Shown in pieces: positions 43,960 through 56,324 of a stretch of DNA of 64,000 nucleotides. The DNA comes from Pelecanus crispus. Its lineage: Eukaryota > Chordata > Aves > Pelecaniformes > Pelecanidae. The notes below the pieces were generated by a model. It saw only the letters and a program-made list of their open reading frames with translations. It did no database searches and had not been told where the DNA came from. The stretch covers positions 1,250,001 through 1,314,000 of the forward strand of contig NC_134643.1 in assembly GCF_030463565.1 (NCBI RefSeq), read 5' to 3'. A program made the translations under genes and the position numbers. Within the stretch, counting starts at the first letter, position 1. Each line of letters begins with the position of its first letter.

Positions 43960-46900
43960 CCCCCCATCTGTGGGGCTGGGGCAAGGCTGGATGCCATCGG
44001 CGGGGCTGGGGTGGTGCCGAGCCCCACATCTGTGGGGCTGGGGCAAGGCTGGATGCCATCGGCGGGGCTGGGGTGGTGCCGAGCCCCACATCTGTGGGGC
44101 TGGGGCAAGGCTGGATGCCATCGGCGGGGCTGGGGTGGTGCTGAGCCCCAGATCTAAGGGGCTTGAGTGGGGCTGAGCTCCTCTCCATGGGGCTGGGGTG
44201 GTTCTGAGCCCCCATCCATGGGGCAAGGATGGTTCTGAACCCCATCTGTGGGGCTGGGGTGGTGCTGAGCTCCTCTCCATGGGGCTGAAGTGGTTCTGAG
44301 ACCCCATCCATGGGGCAGGGGCGGTTCTGACCCCCACCTATGGGGCTGGAGTGGTGCTGAGCTCCCATACATGGGGCTGGGGTGGTTCTGAGCCCCCATC
44401 CATGGGGCTGGGGTCATTCTGAGCCCCACATCCATGAAGCTGGGGTGGTTCTGAGCCCCCCATCTGTGGGGCTGGGGCAGTTCTGACCCCCATCTATGGG
44501 GCTGGAGTGGTGCTGAGCTCCTCTCCATGGGGCTGGGGTCATACTGAGCCCCCCATCTATGGGGCAGGAGTCATTCTGAGCCCCCATCTATGGGGCAGGG
44601 GTGGTTCTGAGCCCCCTAAGCCCCCTAACCATGGGGCTGGGGCCATTCTGAGCCCCCATCCATGGGGCAGGGGTGGTTCCGAGCCCCCTAAGCCCCCCAT
44701 CCATGGGGCAGGAGTCATTCTGAGCCCCCCATCCATGGGGCAGGGGTGGTTCCGAGCCCCCTAAGCCCCCCCATCCATGGGGCTGGGGTCATTCTGAGCC
44801 CCCCATCCATGGGGCAGGGGTCATTCTGAGCCCCCCATCTATGGGGCTGGGGTCATTCTGAGCCCCCATCCATGGGGCAGGGGTGGTTCCGAGCCCCCTA
44901 AGCCCTCCATCCATGGGGCAGGAGTCATTCGGAGCCCCCCATCTATGGGGCAGGGGTGGTTCCGAGCCCCCTAAGCCCCCCATCCATGGGGCAGGAGTCA
45001 TTCTGAGCCCCCCATCTATGGGGCTGGAGTCATTCTGAGCCCCCCATCCATGGGGCTGGGGTGGTTCCGAGCCCCCTAAGCCCCCCATCCATGGGGCAGG
45101 AGTCATTCGGAGCCCCCCATCTATGGGGCTGGAGTCATTCTGAGCCCCCCATCCATGGGGCAGGGGTGGTTCCGAGCCCCCTAAGCCCCCCATCCATGCG
45201 GCAGGAGTCATTCTGAGCCCCCCATCCATGGGGCAGGGGTCATTCTGAGCCCCCATCCATGGGGCAGGGGTGGTTCTGAGCCCCCTAAAGCCCCCCATCC
45301 ATGGGGCAGGAGTCATTCTGAGCCCCCATCCATGGGGCAGGGGTGGTTCCGAGCCCCCTAAGCCCCCCATCCATGGGGCTGGGGTCATTCTGAGCCCCCC
45401 ATCCATGGGGCTGGGGTCATTCTGAGCCCCCATCCATGGGGCAGGGGTGGTTCTGAGCCCCCTAAAGCCCCCCATCCATGGGGCAGGAGTCATTCTGAGC
45501 CCCCATCCATGGGGCAGGGGTGGTTCCGAGCCCCCTAAGCCCCCCATCCATGGGGCAGGAGTCATTCTGAGCCCCCCATCCATGGGGCAGGGGTGGTTCT
45601 GAGCCCCCTAAGCCCCCCATCCATGGGGCAGGAGTCATTGTGAGCCCCCCATCTATGGGGCAGGGGTGGTTCCGAGCCCCCTAAGCCCCCCATCCATGGG
45701 GCAGGGGTCATTCTGAGCCCCCCATCCATGGGGCAGGGGTGGTTCCGAGCCCCCTAAGCCCCCCATCCATGGGGCAGGAGTCATTCTTGAGCCCCCCATC
45801 TATGGGGCTGGAGTCATTCTGAGCCCCCATCCATGGGGCAGGGGTGGTTCCGAGCCCCCTAAGCCCCCCATCCATGGGGCAGGAGTCATTCTGAGCCCCC
45901 CATCCATGGGGCAGGGGTCATTCTGAGCCCCCCATCTATGGGGCTGGAGTCATTCTGAGCCCCCATCCATGGGGCAGGGGTGGTTCCGAGCCCCCTAAGC
46001 CCCCCATCCATGGGGCAGGGGTCATTCTGAGCCCCCATCCATGGGGCAGGGGTGGTTCCGAGCCCCCTAAGCCCCCCATCCATGGGGCAGGGGTCATTCT
46101 GAGCCCCCCATCCATGGGGCAGGGGTGGTTCTGAGCCCCCTAAGCCCCCCATCCATGGGGCAGGAGTCATTCTGAGCCCCCCATCTATGGGGCTGGAGTC
46201 ATTCTGAGCCCCCATCCATGGGGCAGGGGTGGTTCCGAGCCCCCTAAGCCCCCCATCCATGGGGCAGGAGTCATTCTGAGCCCCCCATCCATGGGGCAGG
46301 GGTCATTCTGAGCCCCCCATCTATGGGGCTGGAGTCATTCTGAGCCCCCATCCATGGGGCAGGGGTGGTTCCGAGCCCCCTAAGCCCCCCATCCATGGGG
46401 CAGGAGTCATTCTGAGCCCCCCATCCATGGGGCAGGGGTCATTCTGAGCCCCCCATCCATGGGGCTGGAGTCATTCTGAGCCCCCCATCCATGGGGCAGG
46501 GGTGGTTCCGAGCCCCCTAAGCCCCCCATCCATGGGGCAGGGGTCATTCTGAGCCCCCCATCTATGGGGCTGGAGTCATTCTGAGCCCCCATCCATGGGG
46601 CAGGGGTGGTTCCGAGCCCCCTAAGCCCCCCATCCATGGGGCAGGAGTTATTCTGAGCCCCCCATCCATGGGGCAGGGGTCATTCTGAGCCCCCCATCCA
46701 TGGGGCTGGAGTCATTCTGAGCCCCCCATCCATGGGGCAGGGGTGGTTCCGAGCCCCCTAAGCCCCCCATCCATGGGGCAGGGGTCATTCTGAGCCCCCC
46801 ATCTATGGGGCTGGAGTCATTCTGAGCCCCCATCCATGGGGCAGGGGTGGTTCCGAGCCCCCTAAGCCCCCCATCCATGGGGCAGGAGTTATTCTGAGCC

Positions 46901-47110
46901 CCCCATCCATGGGGCAGGGGTCATTCTGAGCCCCCCATCCATGGGGCTGGAGTCATTCTGAGCCCCCCATCCATGGGGCAGGGGTGGTTCCGAGCCCCCT
47001 AAGCCCCCCATCCATGGGGCAGGGGTCATTCTGAGCCCCCCATCCATGGGGCAGGGGTCATTCTGAGCCCCCCATCCAAGGGGCAGGGGTGGTTCTGACC
47101 CCCATCCATG
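43960..47110. repeat. ~32-bp minisatellite downstream of OPN1SW
   Basis: Begins with three 63-bp units at 43970-44150, then about 2.9 kb of ccccatccatggggcagg / agtcattctgagcccc / ggtggttccgagccccctaa units. From 45.0 kb there is a higher-order period. No gene seen. Confidence 0.92.
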
Positions 47111-48135
47111 AGGCACCGGAGCCAGGAAGGCAGCACCCATCCACACCCGGCATCCCCCAGCCCCACACCTCATCCCCCAGCCCCACACCACCCCGGCCGA
47201 GCCCCCCCCCACCCCGGGACGCGCCGATACCGATGCCGGGGGCCCAGGGGCCGCGTCAGCCCTCCCCACGCCGCGTAAACACTTCCAAATTAAGCTATCG
47301 CGGCCGCCGCGGCCGCCGAGCGAGCCAAAAAAGGGGGGTGACCCCCCCCAAACCCCTCACCCACGGCACGTTTTTGACCCACGGCACAGTTTTGACCCAT
47401 GTTCGCATTTTTGGGGGGGTAAAACCAGGGGAATTTCGGGGGGGAGAGCCCGGCGCGGCGCAGCAAAACCCGGGAGGCAGCGCACGGGGGTGGGGGTTGA
47501 ACGTAAACGGGTTTATTGAGCCACAGAATTTTCCGGCGCGGCTATGACAATTTTCCCGTTTCCAGCAGACGGACCGGAAAAAAAAAAAAAAAAAAAAAAA
47601 AATATTCAATCATCCCGAAAGGAAAAAATACCCGAGGGATAAACACGACGGCGTGGGGCTGGGGGGGGGAACGCGTGGGGCGCGTAAACCCCGCGTCGGG
47701 CAACGCGATTAGTGTCTGAAGTCGTTACCGGCGAGGAAGCGCTCGCTCGCCGTTTCCCAAAATCTTTCCGGCTGGAGAAAGCCGAGAGCGCGCCGGAGTT
47801 GGCCAAGGGGGTCTAGGGTTGTGGGTTTTTGGGTTGGGGTTGGGGGTTTTGGGGTTTTTTTCTATTTTTGGGGGGCGGGAGGGGAGAAGCAGCCGGGATC
47901 GTCGGCAAACGTCAGCGCCGAGGGCGCGCTGACGGCACGGCTTTCGTTTGGGATTATGGGAATCACCGTCGGGTTCTATCAAAAACGTTAATTTTACGTG
48001 AGTAGACGAAATACGAGTATATATACGTTACAGTCCGCGGGGGTTTTTTCACCCGCGGCGGCGCGGGGAGACGACGGATCGACGGGGCGAAGGCGGCACC
48101 GGGGTTTATTTCCCGGCGCGGGCACCGGCGCCGGC
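47111..48135. other. Transition zone, possible distal CALU 3' UTR
   Basis: Unique sequence with normal complexity, beginning the less repetitive right part of the window. Contains gcggccgccgcggccgcc near 47300, a poly-A run at 47578-47601, and minus-strand AATAAA motifs at 47512-47517 and 48105-48110. No coding exon seen. Confidence 0.4.
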
Positions 48136-48139
48136 CTCG

Positions 48140-49135
48140 GCGTGATGCTGATGGAGAAGGAGCCAATGTCGATGGAGAAGGAGCCAACGCTGATGGAGAA
48201 GGATCCAACATTGCCAGAGAAGGATCCAACGCCAATGGAGAAGGATCCAATGCTGATGGAGAAGGATCCAACGTCACTGGACAAGGATCCACCGTCAATG
48301 GAGAAGGATCGAACATCACTGGAGAAGGATCCAACACCAATGGAGAAGAATCCAACGCCGATAGAGAAGGATCCAACATCAGTGGAGAAGGATCCAACGC
48401 CAATGGAGAAGGATCCAATGTCACCAGAGGAGCCAACATCAGTGGAGAAGGATCCAACATCGCCGGAGAAGGATCCAACACCAATGGAGAAGGAGCCAAC
48501 ACCAACGGAGAAGGGTCCAACATCGCTGGAGAAGGATCCAACATCGCCGGAGAAGGATCCAACACCAATGGAGAAGGAGCCAACACCAACGGAGAAGGGT
48601 CCAACATCGCTGGAGAAGGATCCAACACCAATGGAGAAGGATCCAACATAGCTGGAGAAGGATCCAACACCAATGGAGAAGGATCCAATGCCAATGGAGA
48701 AGGATCCAACACCAATGGAGAAGGATCCAACGCCAATGAGAAGGATCCAACACCAATGGAGAAGGAGCCAACACCAACGGAGAAGGATCCAACATCGCTG
48801 GAGAAGGATCCAACACCAATGGAGAAGGATCCAACGCCAATGGAGAAGGATCCAACACCAATGGAGAAGGATCCAACACCAATGGAGAAGGATCCAATGC
48901 CAATGGAGAAGGATCCAACGCCAATGGAGAAGGATCCAATGCCAATGGAGAAGGATCCAACACCAATGGAGAAGGATCCAACGCCAATGAGAAGGATCCA
49001 ATGCCAATGGAGAAGGATCCAACGCCAATGAGAAGGATCCAACACCAATGGAGAAGGATCCAACATCAATGGAGAGGGATCCAACATCAATGGAGAAGGA
49101 TCCAGCATCGCCAGAGAAAGATCCAACATCGCCGT
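48140..49135. repeat. 21-bp minisatellite (GATCCAACACCAATGGAGAA family)
   Basis: About 47 units of 21 bp, gatccaacaccaatggagaa plus g, with variants gatccaacatcgctggagaa and gagccaacaccaacggagaa. It lies downstream of the CALU stop and might be within its 3' UTR. Confidence 0.92.
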
Positions 49136-50085
49136 GGGATGAGCCGAGAGGGAAGCAAGTAGTCGCTGGGCAAAGCAGGGAATGCGGGGTTTAAAAAACC
49201 AAAAATGGTAATAATCATATATGGAATATTAATAATAACGGAGAAAGAGGAATTTCGACGCCGACGGGCGCGGCGTTCCGCCTTCGTGGCGTTTTTGGGG
49301 GGGTGGGGTGGGATCCAAGGCACTTTGAGCGACGGCTGCGGAAGCAGGGAAAGCGTTTTGAGGCGGGGGGAAGGAGGGAGCGACGCCAGCGGCGGGTTTT
49401 TTTGCCGGCTCGGCTTTAATTAACGGAGGTTAATTAACGGAGCGAGGGCGGCCAGTAAATCCGAGCACGAGTCGCTCCGGGATGGAGGGATCGTGTTGGG
49501 ATTTGGCAAAGCTCGGTCTAAACCAAGCATGACCTCGCCTCTGGTTTGATTTTATTTTTTGGCCGTATCGCGCTCTGCCTCGTTCTAGTGTTTGTTCTCT
49601 TTTTTTTTTTTCTTATTTTTTGGGTTTTTTTAATTCTTTTAAACGAGCGCGGCCGAGCCCGTGCCAACGAACCAACGGGGAGAGGGGGAGGCGAGGGGAG
49701 AACCGTCGGCATCGCTCGACCCTTCAGCTCGTCGGGATCGGCGTCTCTCCGCTTGCGGCGGAACCGAAACGAATACGAAACTAAGCAGAGCTGGTTAAGA
49801 CCATAAACGTGTAAATCTTAATTAAAAAAAAAAAATTGGAAAAAAAAAAAACCCGCAAAGTGTCATAATGAGAGGCGGTTTTCGGAACGGCGAGTCCCCA
49901 TCCCTTTGGGAAGAAGGAAGAAAAAAAAAAATAATAAAAAGGACGGGCAGAGAGATTTTGGTTTTGTCGTTTCACCTCATCGCCTGACATTAACAGTCTC
50001 AGTAGCGAAAAAAATGTTTCTCGTGATAATCCCAGAAACTGTAAAAAATAAATTATTTAAGAAAGGGCTTTCTCTGTACAGCTCC
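49136..50085 (-). other. CALU: CALU proximal 3' UTR and flank
   Basis: Unique, comparatively AT-rich sequence between the 21-bp array and the CALU stop, with several A/T homopolymer runs (49594-49632, 49822-49850). No other gene seen. Confidence 0.55.
49551..49556 (-). promoter_or_regulatory. CALU: Candidate CALU polyadenylation signal (AATAAA, minus strand)
   Basis: TTTATT on plus, 530 bp past the CALU stop. Alternatives are 48105-48110 and 47512-47517; the last would give a 3' UTR near 2.6 kb, similar to my recollection of mammalian CALU. Confidence 0.4.
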
Positions 50086-50190
50086 TTAAAATTCGTCGTG
50101 GCGCACCAAGGCCTCGCCGAAGTCCGTGGCCTGACTCCCCACGAACAAGTCGTACTTCTCCACGATCTCCTCTTTGGTCAGTTTGCCGTC
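50086..50190 (-). CDS. CALU: CALU terminal exon, residues 282-315 and stop
   Basis: 105 bp: [20 protein letters not shown] to [10 protein letters not shown] then TAA (plus-strand 50086-50088). HDEF is the ER retrieval signal of the CREC family. Confidence 0.97.
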   Translation of the reverse strand, partial: DGKLTKEEIVEKYDLFVGSQATDFGEALVRHDEF

Positions 50191-53100
50191 CTGGAAAAGA
50201 GCAAAGACGTAAATTCTCGTTATTTAACCCGCGGCGGTTCCGTCTCTCCTTCCCGGCTTCCCCCCAAAAAAATCCCACTCGAGCCCTCCGAGGGACGGAG
50301 AACGCCGCTCCGGGAGAACCGAATCGCGCCGGGAAGGGTTGATGCCGTCCCCCACCTTGTCCTGGTCGGATTCGTAGACGAGATGTCGCGCTTCCGCCTC
50401 GGCGTGGTCGTAATCCGAAGGGAGGATCCAATCTTTGGTTTCTTCCTTGTCCATTTTACCGTCGCGGTTTTTGTCTCGGAATTCCACGAATTGCTCCCTC
50501 TCCGTCTTTACCCACTCGGGCTCGTCGGCGTCGCCGTCGTGGCTGTACATGTCACCTGGAAGGCAGAGCGGCGGGCTTGGACATCCCGCCACCGGATCCG
50601 TCCCCACGGAAAACCGCCGGCGGGAGGGACGGCCGAGGCTGCGCCGTCCGTCGACGGTTGGGTTGGATGGTCTCGAAGGTCTTTTCCAACCTCAACGATT
50701 CCGTGAGCCCGCGGGGAGCGCGGATCGCGCCCGGTTAATCCCCACCTCGGGGATCAGCACACGGGGTTGCTGTTTTTCGGGGCACGACGACGAGACCCCC
50801 CATGTCCCCACCTTCAGGAACCGCCTTTAAACCTCTTTATTTCCCGAAATTCACCCGCCCCCGAAATTCCAAAAGCGCTGCTTCAGATCCGTCGGGAGAA
50901 GCAAGGCAGCGTTTCTCCCCGACATATTTTTGGAGTCAGGCGCAGAGATAAGGGGAGTTAAAAAGGGCAGCTGCTCCGCGGCCCGCCGCTGCCAAGGGAG
51001 GAGGCAGGGACGGGCAGCCCCCGCCGCGTTACGGAGCGGAGACAATCCCAGATTTCGAACGGATGCTGCCGTTCTTCCGAGGGGGTCTGGGAAGCTCCTC
51101 TTCCCACCCCCGAGCACCTAACGTCCGTGGCGGGCTTTGGGATTTAACCCAGAAATCCCCCGGTGAAGCCGGAGGAGCGGGGCAGGTCTAAAGTTAGGAA
51201 GTTAAAAAGAGAGAGAATGTGAAATTCCGGGAGGGGAAGGGCCGGGAAAGCAGACGCCGGCAGCTGCTCCGGCCGGATGGGGCGAGGAGGGGACGCGGCG
51301 GCAGAGCCGAAGCGCCGGCGTCTCACCTATGTACTCCTCCAGGTCGATGAAGCCGTCCCCGTTCTTGTCGATGTCTTCCATGGTTTCCTGCAAGGAGGAG
51401 AAGGCGGTTAAGTCGGGCTCGGAGCAATTCCTGCCCGCCGCAATCCCTTTATCGGGATTGATCCAGCCCCGTGGCAGCGCCAGCGAGGACGAGGATGCCA
51501 AAAAAATGCTTAAAAAAAAAAAAAAAACCACCCAAAAAAAGTTGTATTTTGTGGCGTGGGAGGGTCTCCCCAGGGACGGAGCAGATGTACGCCCGAATTT
51601 CCAACCTCCATCCGTTTTTTTTGCCAGAAACAGGGAATTTTGTGCCGCGGCGGACCCACCTGCACGACTATATCTTTCATGTAATCGTACTCTTCGGGGT
51701 GCAGGAAGGCGGTGAACTCCTCCTTGGTGGCGGTCAAGTCTCCGTCCTTGTCAGCCATCTTGAAGCGTCGTTCGTCTCGCACCATCATTTGTTTATAATT
51801 AAATCCGTCGTCGGGGTCCGGGTCATCTGGGCACGAGAAGAGGCAGCCGCCCCGGGGTCAGCTCGGGCAGGGGGGAGACGCCTCATGGTCATCACCAACC
51901 CAACCCAACTTAAAGCTCCTTAACCTCCTCAACTCAACCTCAACCCAACCTCAACCTCCTCAACGCAACCTCAACCCAACCTCAACCTCCTCAACGCAAC
52001 CTCAACCTCCTCAACGCAACCTCAACCTCCTCAACCTCAAATCAACCTCAACACAACCTCTACCTCCTCAACACAACCTCAACCTCCTCAATTCAACCTC
52101 CTCCACCCAACCTCAACCTCCTCCACGCAACCTCAACCTCCTCCACCCAACCTCAACCTCCTCCACCCAACCTCAACCTCCTCCACCCAACCTCAACCTC
52201 CTCAATGCAACCTCAACCTCCTCCACCCAACCTCAACCTCCTCAACCCAACTTCATTCTCATCAACGCAACCTCAATCTCATCAACACAACCTCAATCTC
52301 ATCAACACAACCTCAACCTCCTCAACGCAACCTCAACCTCCTCAACGCAACCTCAGCCTCCTCCATCCGACCTCAACCTCCTCAACTCAACCTCCTCCAC
52401 CCAACCCCCACCTCCCGACGCTTTGCCAGGGCAGCCTGAATTTTAGGTATCGGCGGCCACCGTGTCTCTCCTGCGCCTCCTCTGCCAGGAGGATGAGGAG
52501 GAGGAGGAGGAGCTGCCAGCAGCTGTGGGAGAAGAGCATTCCCAGGGAAGATGCCCCTGGGAGACAGGGATAGGGGAGTTTTTTGGCCGGCGCGGCCCCG
52601 GAGGCTCAGCCCGAGCTATTTCTGGAGGAGAATGTGTAAGGGGATATTGCTCTCCGCTGCCGGGGCGGCTTCAAAGCCAGCGAAACATCACCCAGCGCCC
52701 GCCGCAGCGGGAATATCTGGGCACATATGGCCACTAGATATAGCTACGGCAACAGCTATAGATAAGCTTCGGGATTCCGAAGTCGGCTTTGTTTGTCAGC
52801 CTATAGAAAAAAAAAAAAAAAATATCGATAGAGGAGGACGTAGCCGAATCCTTGCGGGGTGAAGTTAAAGCGAGAGCCAGGCCCGGTCTAAAAAAAGGCT
52901 CCCTCCCTTCTCTGTTTACATCCAGGACAAAAGGCAGGGGATTAGGCAGCTCCATAGAAGCCCCGGTGCTGGCCAACCGTTAAATGTAAGACGGTAAGGA
53001 GATTTTATTTTAAGTCACCTCTAGGGCACAATTAAGCCTAAAGTTTCCTATTCTATCGCCGAGCTTTCACCTCGGGAACGCGGCGTACGCCGAGAGCTCG

Positions 53101-56100
53101 GCGAGGGCAAAAGGCTCGGGGATCGGCGCCGGCTTGCGGGACAAGCGGAGCGGGGAGTTAAAAGCCATTTCTTTTCAAAGGGGAGACTCTTGTCGTTTGG
53201 CCGAGCGGCTTCCATCGGGTTTAAGCAGGTGGCCAGCAGCAGAGAGCTGAGCAAGGGGGCTGGTTAGCACGGGTTAAAGCCACCCCAAAAAAAAAAGGCT
53301 TCACGGTTTGAGCCCCTGACCTTGGCGGCACAAGTGACGCGTCGGATAGGGCGGATCGAGGGGAGAGAGCTGCGGAGTCGCCCGGGTGCTGCAGGCAGCA
53401 AAGCCGCAAGCTCGATTTTTTAATGTTCCCCCCCGATATAAGAGGGAGAAACGCGAACGTTTCTGCTTTCGGAAGCCAGCCGCGGGGAGGAGTGAGGCTG
53501 ATGGGACTGAAGAACAAAAAAAACCACCCAAACCCCATGCATTCTTCTTATATTCTTATTTTTAAGGTGGTTTTAAAGGGAGTTTTACTTCGAGATGAAG
53601 CTCTTGGCTATTTATCGCTTAATATTCTCGCTTTCCCTACGGAAAGCGGGGTTTCGATCTGCAGAAAAGAGCCCCGGGCGCCGACGCGCACCGAGCTACG
53701 TTCCGACGGCGCTGGGTGCAACCCAGTGGCTAACACAGCGCTGAAGGGTGGGGTTTTTTTTTTTTTTTTAAAAAAAATTAAATAAAATAACAAACGGCAT
53801 TTCGTTTTGATGACAAAAGGCGAGCATTTTTTAAATCCTCGGTAAAGCAGCAATAGAGGGTGGTGCCTGGGCTCCCACGCGGCGGGAGAGGGATGTTCTT
53901 AACTCGATTAAGGGATCGGCCGGTCTCTTGGCCGCGCGTCAAGCTCTCCGGAGGCATTTCCAGAGGCATTTCCAGCGCCGCTCCGGCCGGAGAGAGAAAA
54001 GAGAAGGGAGGGGAGAATCTCGTGCGAGGAAGGATGAGAGTAATTCCAAGCAGCAAGGCGCCGGGGAAAAGCGATTCCTGCTGGAAACGGGAGAGCGGGG
54101 GCCAAGGCGTTTTTAGGCAGGCAGGGCTCCGTCGGGCAGAGCCCGGCGGGGCGGCTGGGAGAACGGGATCGTTGGGATCCTCCCGGCATCCAGGAAGGAC
54201 AAAAGCACGCGGGAGCGGCGCTGGAATGGGTTTTACCCGGGTTTGCCAAGGGCGCTCGGCGTCGAGCGCCGGTCCCCGGCTCCGGCCGGCGAGATCTTGC
54301 GGCCGGGCACTCCCCTCTCGTACACGTTAGGCTCGAGAAATCATTTTTTCCGGGTTTTTTTCTCATTAAAGTAGGGTTTTTTAAAAAAATATTAAGCTAT
54401 TCTACACCTGCAGGTCATAAATCCCAGCGCAGGGACTCCCAAAAGCGCGCTAAAAGCCTTCCTAGGACCTCTCCTCCCCCTTTCAAGGCTGGATTTGGAG
54501 GGGCCAGGCTTTCCGCGGATTTCGGTATTAATGGGAAGAGAAGCTCAGCGAGACCTGCCCCAGCCCCGAGGGGGATCGGGAAGCTCAGGAGGACCCTGAG
54601 GGGGTCTCGGAGCGGGCTGATTTCCCCAGCCGCCGGCACGGCAAAGCGTCGATCTTCCTCGAGCTTCCACCCGCTCTTTTAAAAGAAAAAAAAAAACGAA
54701 AAAAAACACCAAAAAAAAACAACCCCCCAAAAAAAAAGCAGCCGTGAAACAGCCCGAGGGAAGACGGATGAGCCAGAACGCAGAGGCAAGAGCCTCCATA
54801 CGTTCCGCGGAGCATTTGACTATCTTTGGGAATATTTAGGGAATTAAACGTTATTTCGTGCTTTCGAGCCGTAGCTCATCGTACCATATATGTCTGCGTT
54901 CCAGGAGGCGGGAACAACTGGCAGAGGACCGGGTATTTTTTTTTTTTTTAATGTCTTAACCCCAGCAGAGCTTCTCCTCCACCTCGGCCCCGGGGGTGTT
55001 CGAGTCCTTACAGGGCTGCCGACCCGTCTTACGTGCCCAAATTTCGCAAGCCCTGGCTTCTAAAGCTACCGCCGGGGCCAGCGGAGGAGCCCAGACGCGC
55101 ACCCAGGCCACCGGAAAGCGATTAAAAAGACTTTTCGCTAACGATCTTTGCGGATTTAGGAAGGGTGCGGATGCCCGGAAAAACGCGGCTTCTACAGCCA
55201 GGGCTCAGCTTCTTTCTGCGGGTATTAAATGCCACCGGTAGCTTGAAATTCCGAAGCTAGAAGGCAAAAAAAAAAAAAAAAAAAAAAACCCCCCACCGCC
55301 CGCCCGCGTCGCCCCGCGTGCCTTTAATCACGCCATCGCTGGCGCCTTGCGCGCCCAGCTCGTTTTCACGATTGCAGCGCATCAATAAAGCGGAGGGACA
55401 AAGCCGCGGCGTCGATCGCGAGCTTTCGCCGTCGGGTTTTCCCCGCGTTTTTTTTTTTTTTTTTTTTTTTTTATTTCCCCTCCTTAGATCGCCTTTCGCC
55501 GTCGGGAACGGCATTAATTATTCCGGACTTTTTTTTTTTTTTTTTTTTTAAATTTTTGCAGGCGTCGGGGATGAGTCGAGAGCTCCCGGCTCTGCTCCAC
55601 GGCGCTTCCGCTTTATTGATGCGAGACCACCACCAGATGGGACACCTTGCCCCTTACCGAGGTAAGTGCCATATGTCACGTTCCTGTACTCATCCCAGGA
55701 GATAAATCCATCTTGGTTCATGTCAAACTCCTGCCACTGGCGTTCGACACTGTCATACACGTATTTCTTCTGGGCCTTCTTAATCCAGGCTTTCAGCTCC
55801 CCCTCCGTCACAAACCCATCCTTATCCGTGTCTATCTTATCTACAATCACTCTACAAAAACAAAACAGCAAGTTTCAAGCGCCGGCTCCGCACAGGTTGC
55901 GTCCCGAGAGTAGAGACCTACCTAAGATGTAGCCGTAGGTGGCATTTTTATATTCCTCCCAAGAAATGAGGCCGTCCTCATTGAGGTCGTGCCCTTTCCA
56001 CTGCCGCTCTACATCCTCGTATATCCAGCGCTTTTGTGCAAACTTAATCCAGTCTTTCAGCTCTTCCACAGTTACAAACCCGTCTTTGTCTTCATCTATC

Positions 56101-56115
56101 TTACTTACAATCTTT
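50086..56115 (-). CDS. CALU: Calumenin, exons 3-7 including two alternative exon 3 copies
   Basis: Minus-strand exons 55922-56115 (3b), 55658-55851 (3a), 51660-51826, 51327-51387, 50356-50555 and 50086-50190. Using one exon 3, they encode residues 75-315 of the 315-residue protein. Calumenin is a CREC-family EF-hand protein of the ER and secretory pathway, known as a calcium sensor and an inhibitor of vitamin-K-dependent gamma-carboxylation. Seen: EF-hand loops [60 protein letters not shown] and [12 protein letters not shown], and a C-terminal HDEF retrieval signal before TAA. The signal peptide and residues 1-74 (exons 1-2) lie beyond the right edge; the intron exceeds 7.8 kb here. It is tail-to-tail with OPN1SW. 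Confidence 0.97.
50356..50555 (-). CDS. CALU: CALU exon encoding residues 215-281
   Basis: 200 bp: [20 protein letters not shown] to [12 protein letters not shown], with EF-hand loop [12 protein letters not shown] and the start of the last loop. Acceptor ccttccag, donor gtgggg. Confidence 0.97.
50656..50705 (+). mobile_element. CR1 3'-terminal fragment in CALU intron
   Basis: About 50 bp, acggttgggttggatggtct followed by cttttccaacctcaacgatt, the typical CR1 3' end. Too short to classify further. Confidence 0.65.
51327..51387 (-). CDS. CALU: CALU exon encoding residues 195-215
   Basis: 61 bp: [20 protein letters not shown] plus one base of Gly215. One EF-hand loop. Acceptor cttgcag, donor gtgaga. 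Confidence 0.97.
51660..51826 (-). CDS. CALU: CALU exon encoding residues 139-194
   Basis: 167 bp: [20 protein letters not shown] to [18 protein letters not shown]-hand loop [12 protein letters not shown]. Acceptor tgcccag, donor gtgggt. Confidence 0.97.
51895..52410. repeat. CAACCTCAACCTCCT array in CALU intron
   Basis: Units of about 15-18 bp, aacctcaacctcctc and aacgcaacctcaacctcctc, in the intron just upstream of the 51660 exon. Confidence 0.9.
52411..55657. other. CALU intron 3, mostly unique
   Basis: Ordinary-complexity intron with A/T homopolymers (52805-52822, 53755-53768, 54945-54949, 55265-55288, 55450-55472, 55530-55548). No further exon, RNA gene or full mobile element recognised. 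Confidence 0.55.
55658..55851 (-). CDS. CALU: CALU alternative exon 3a (VIVDKID form)
   Basis: Also 194 bp and in the same phase: [20 protein letters not shown], then [19 protein letters not shown] and [11 protein letters not shown]. The sequon is kept as NVT. Acceptor ttttgtag, donor gtaagg. It matches the second mammalian calumenin isoform. Including both copies would break the frame (388 bp), so they must be mutually exclusive. Confidence 0.96.
55922..56115 (-). CDS. CALU: CALU alternative exon 3b (KIVSKID form)
   Basis: 194 bp, residues 75-138: [20 protein letters not shown], then [19 protein letters not shown] and [11 protein letters not shown]. It has two EF-hand loops and the N131 glycosylation sequon (NAT). 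Acceptor cctacag, donor gtaggt. It corresponds to the common mammalian isoform. Confidence 0.97.
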
Positions 56116-56324
56116 CTGTAGGAAATGCAGAAAAATCCAGCAAGTTAAGGGAAGCAAAGGCTCTCGTTCTACCGGGCAGAGCGTTCGAGGCGGCGGGCGG
56201 CGGAGCGAGGCCAGGATTTGGGATTTACCGGCTGCCGGCGCTTCGACCGCAGGAGGAGCTCGCCCTCAAAACCAGCGTAGGGTTGGGCCGCCGAAACGCC
56301 GGCGCGCTCGCCGGGTTTCGCGTT

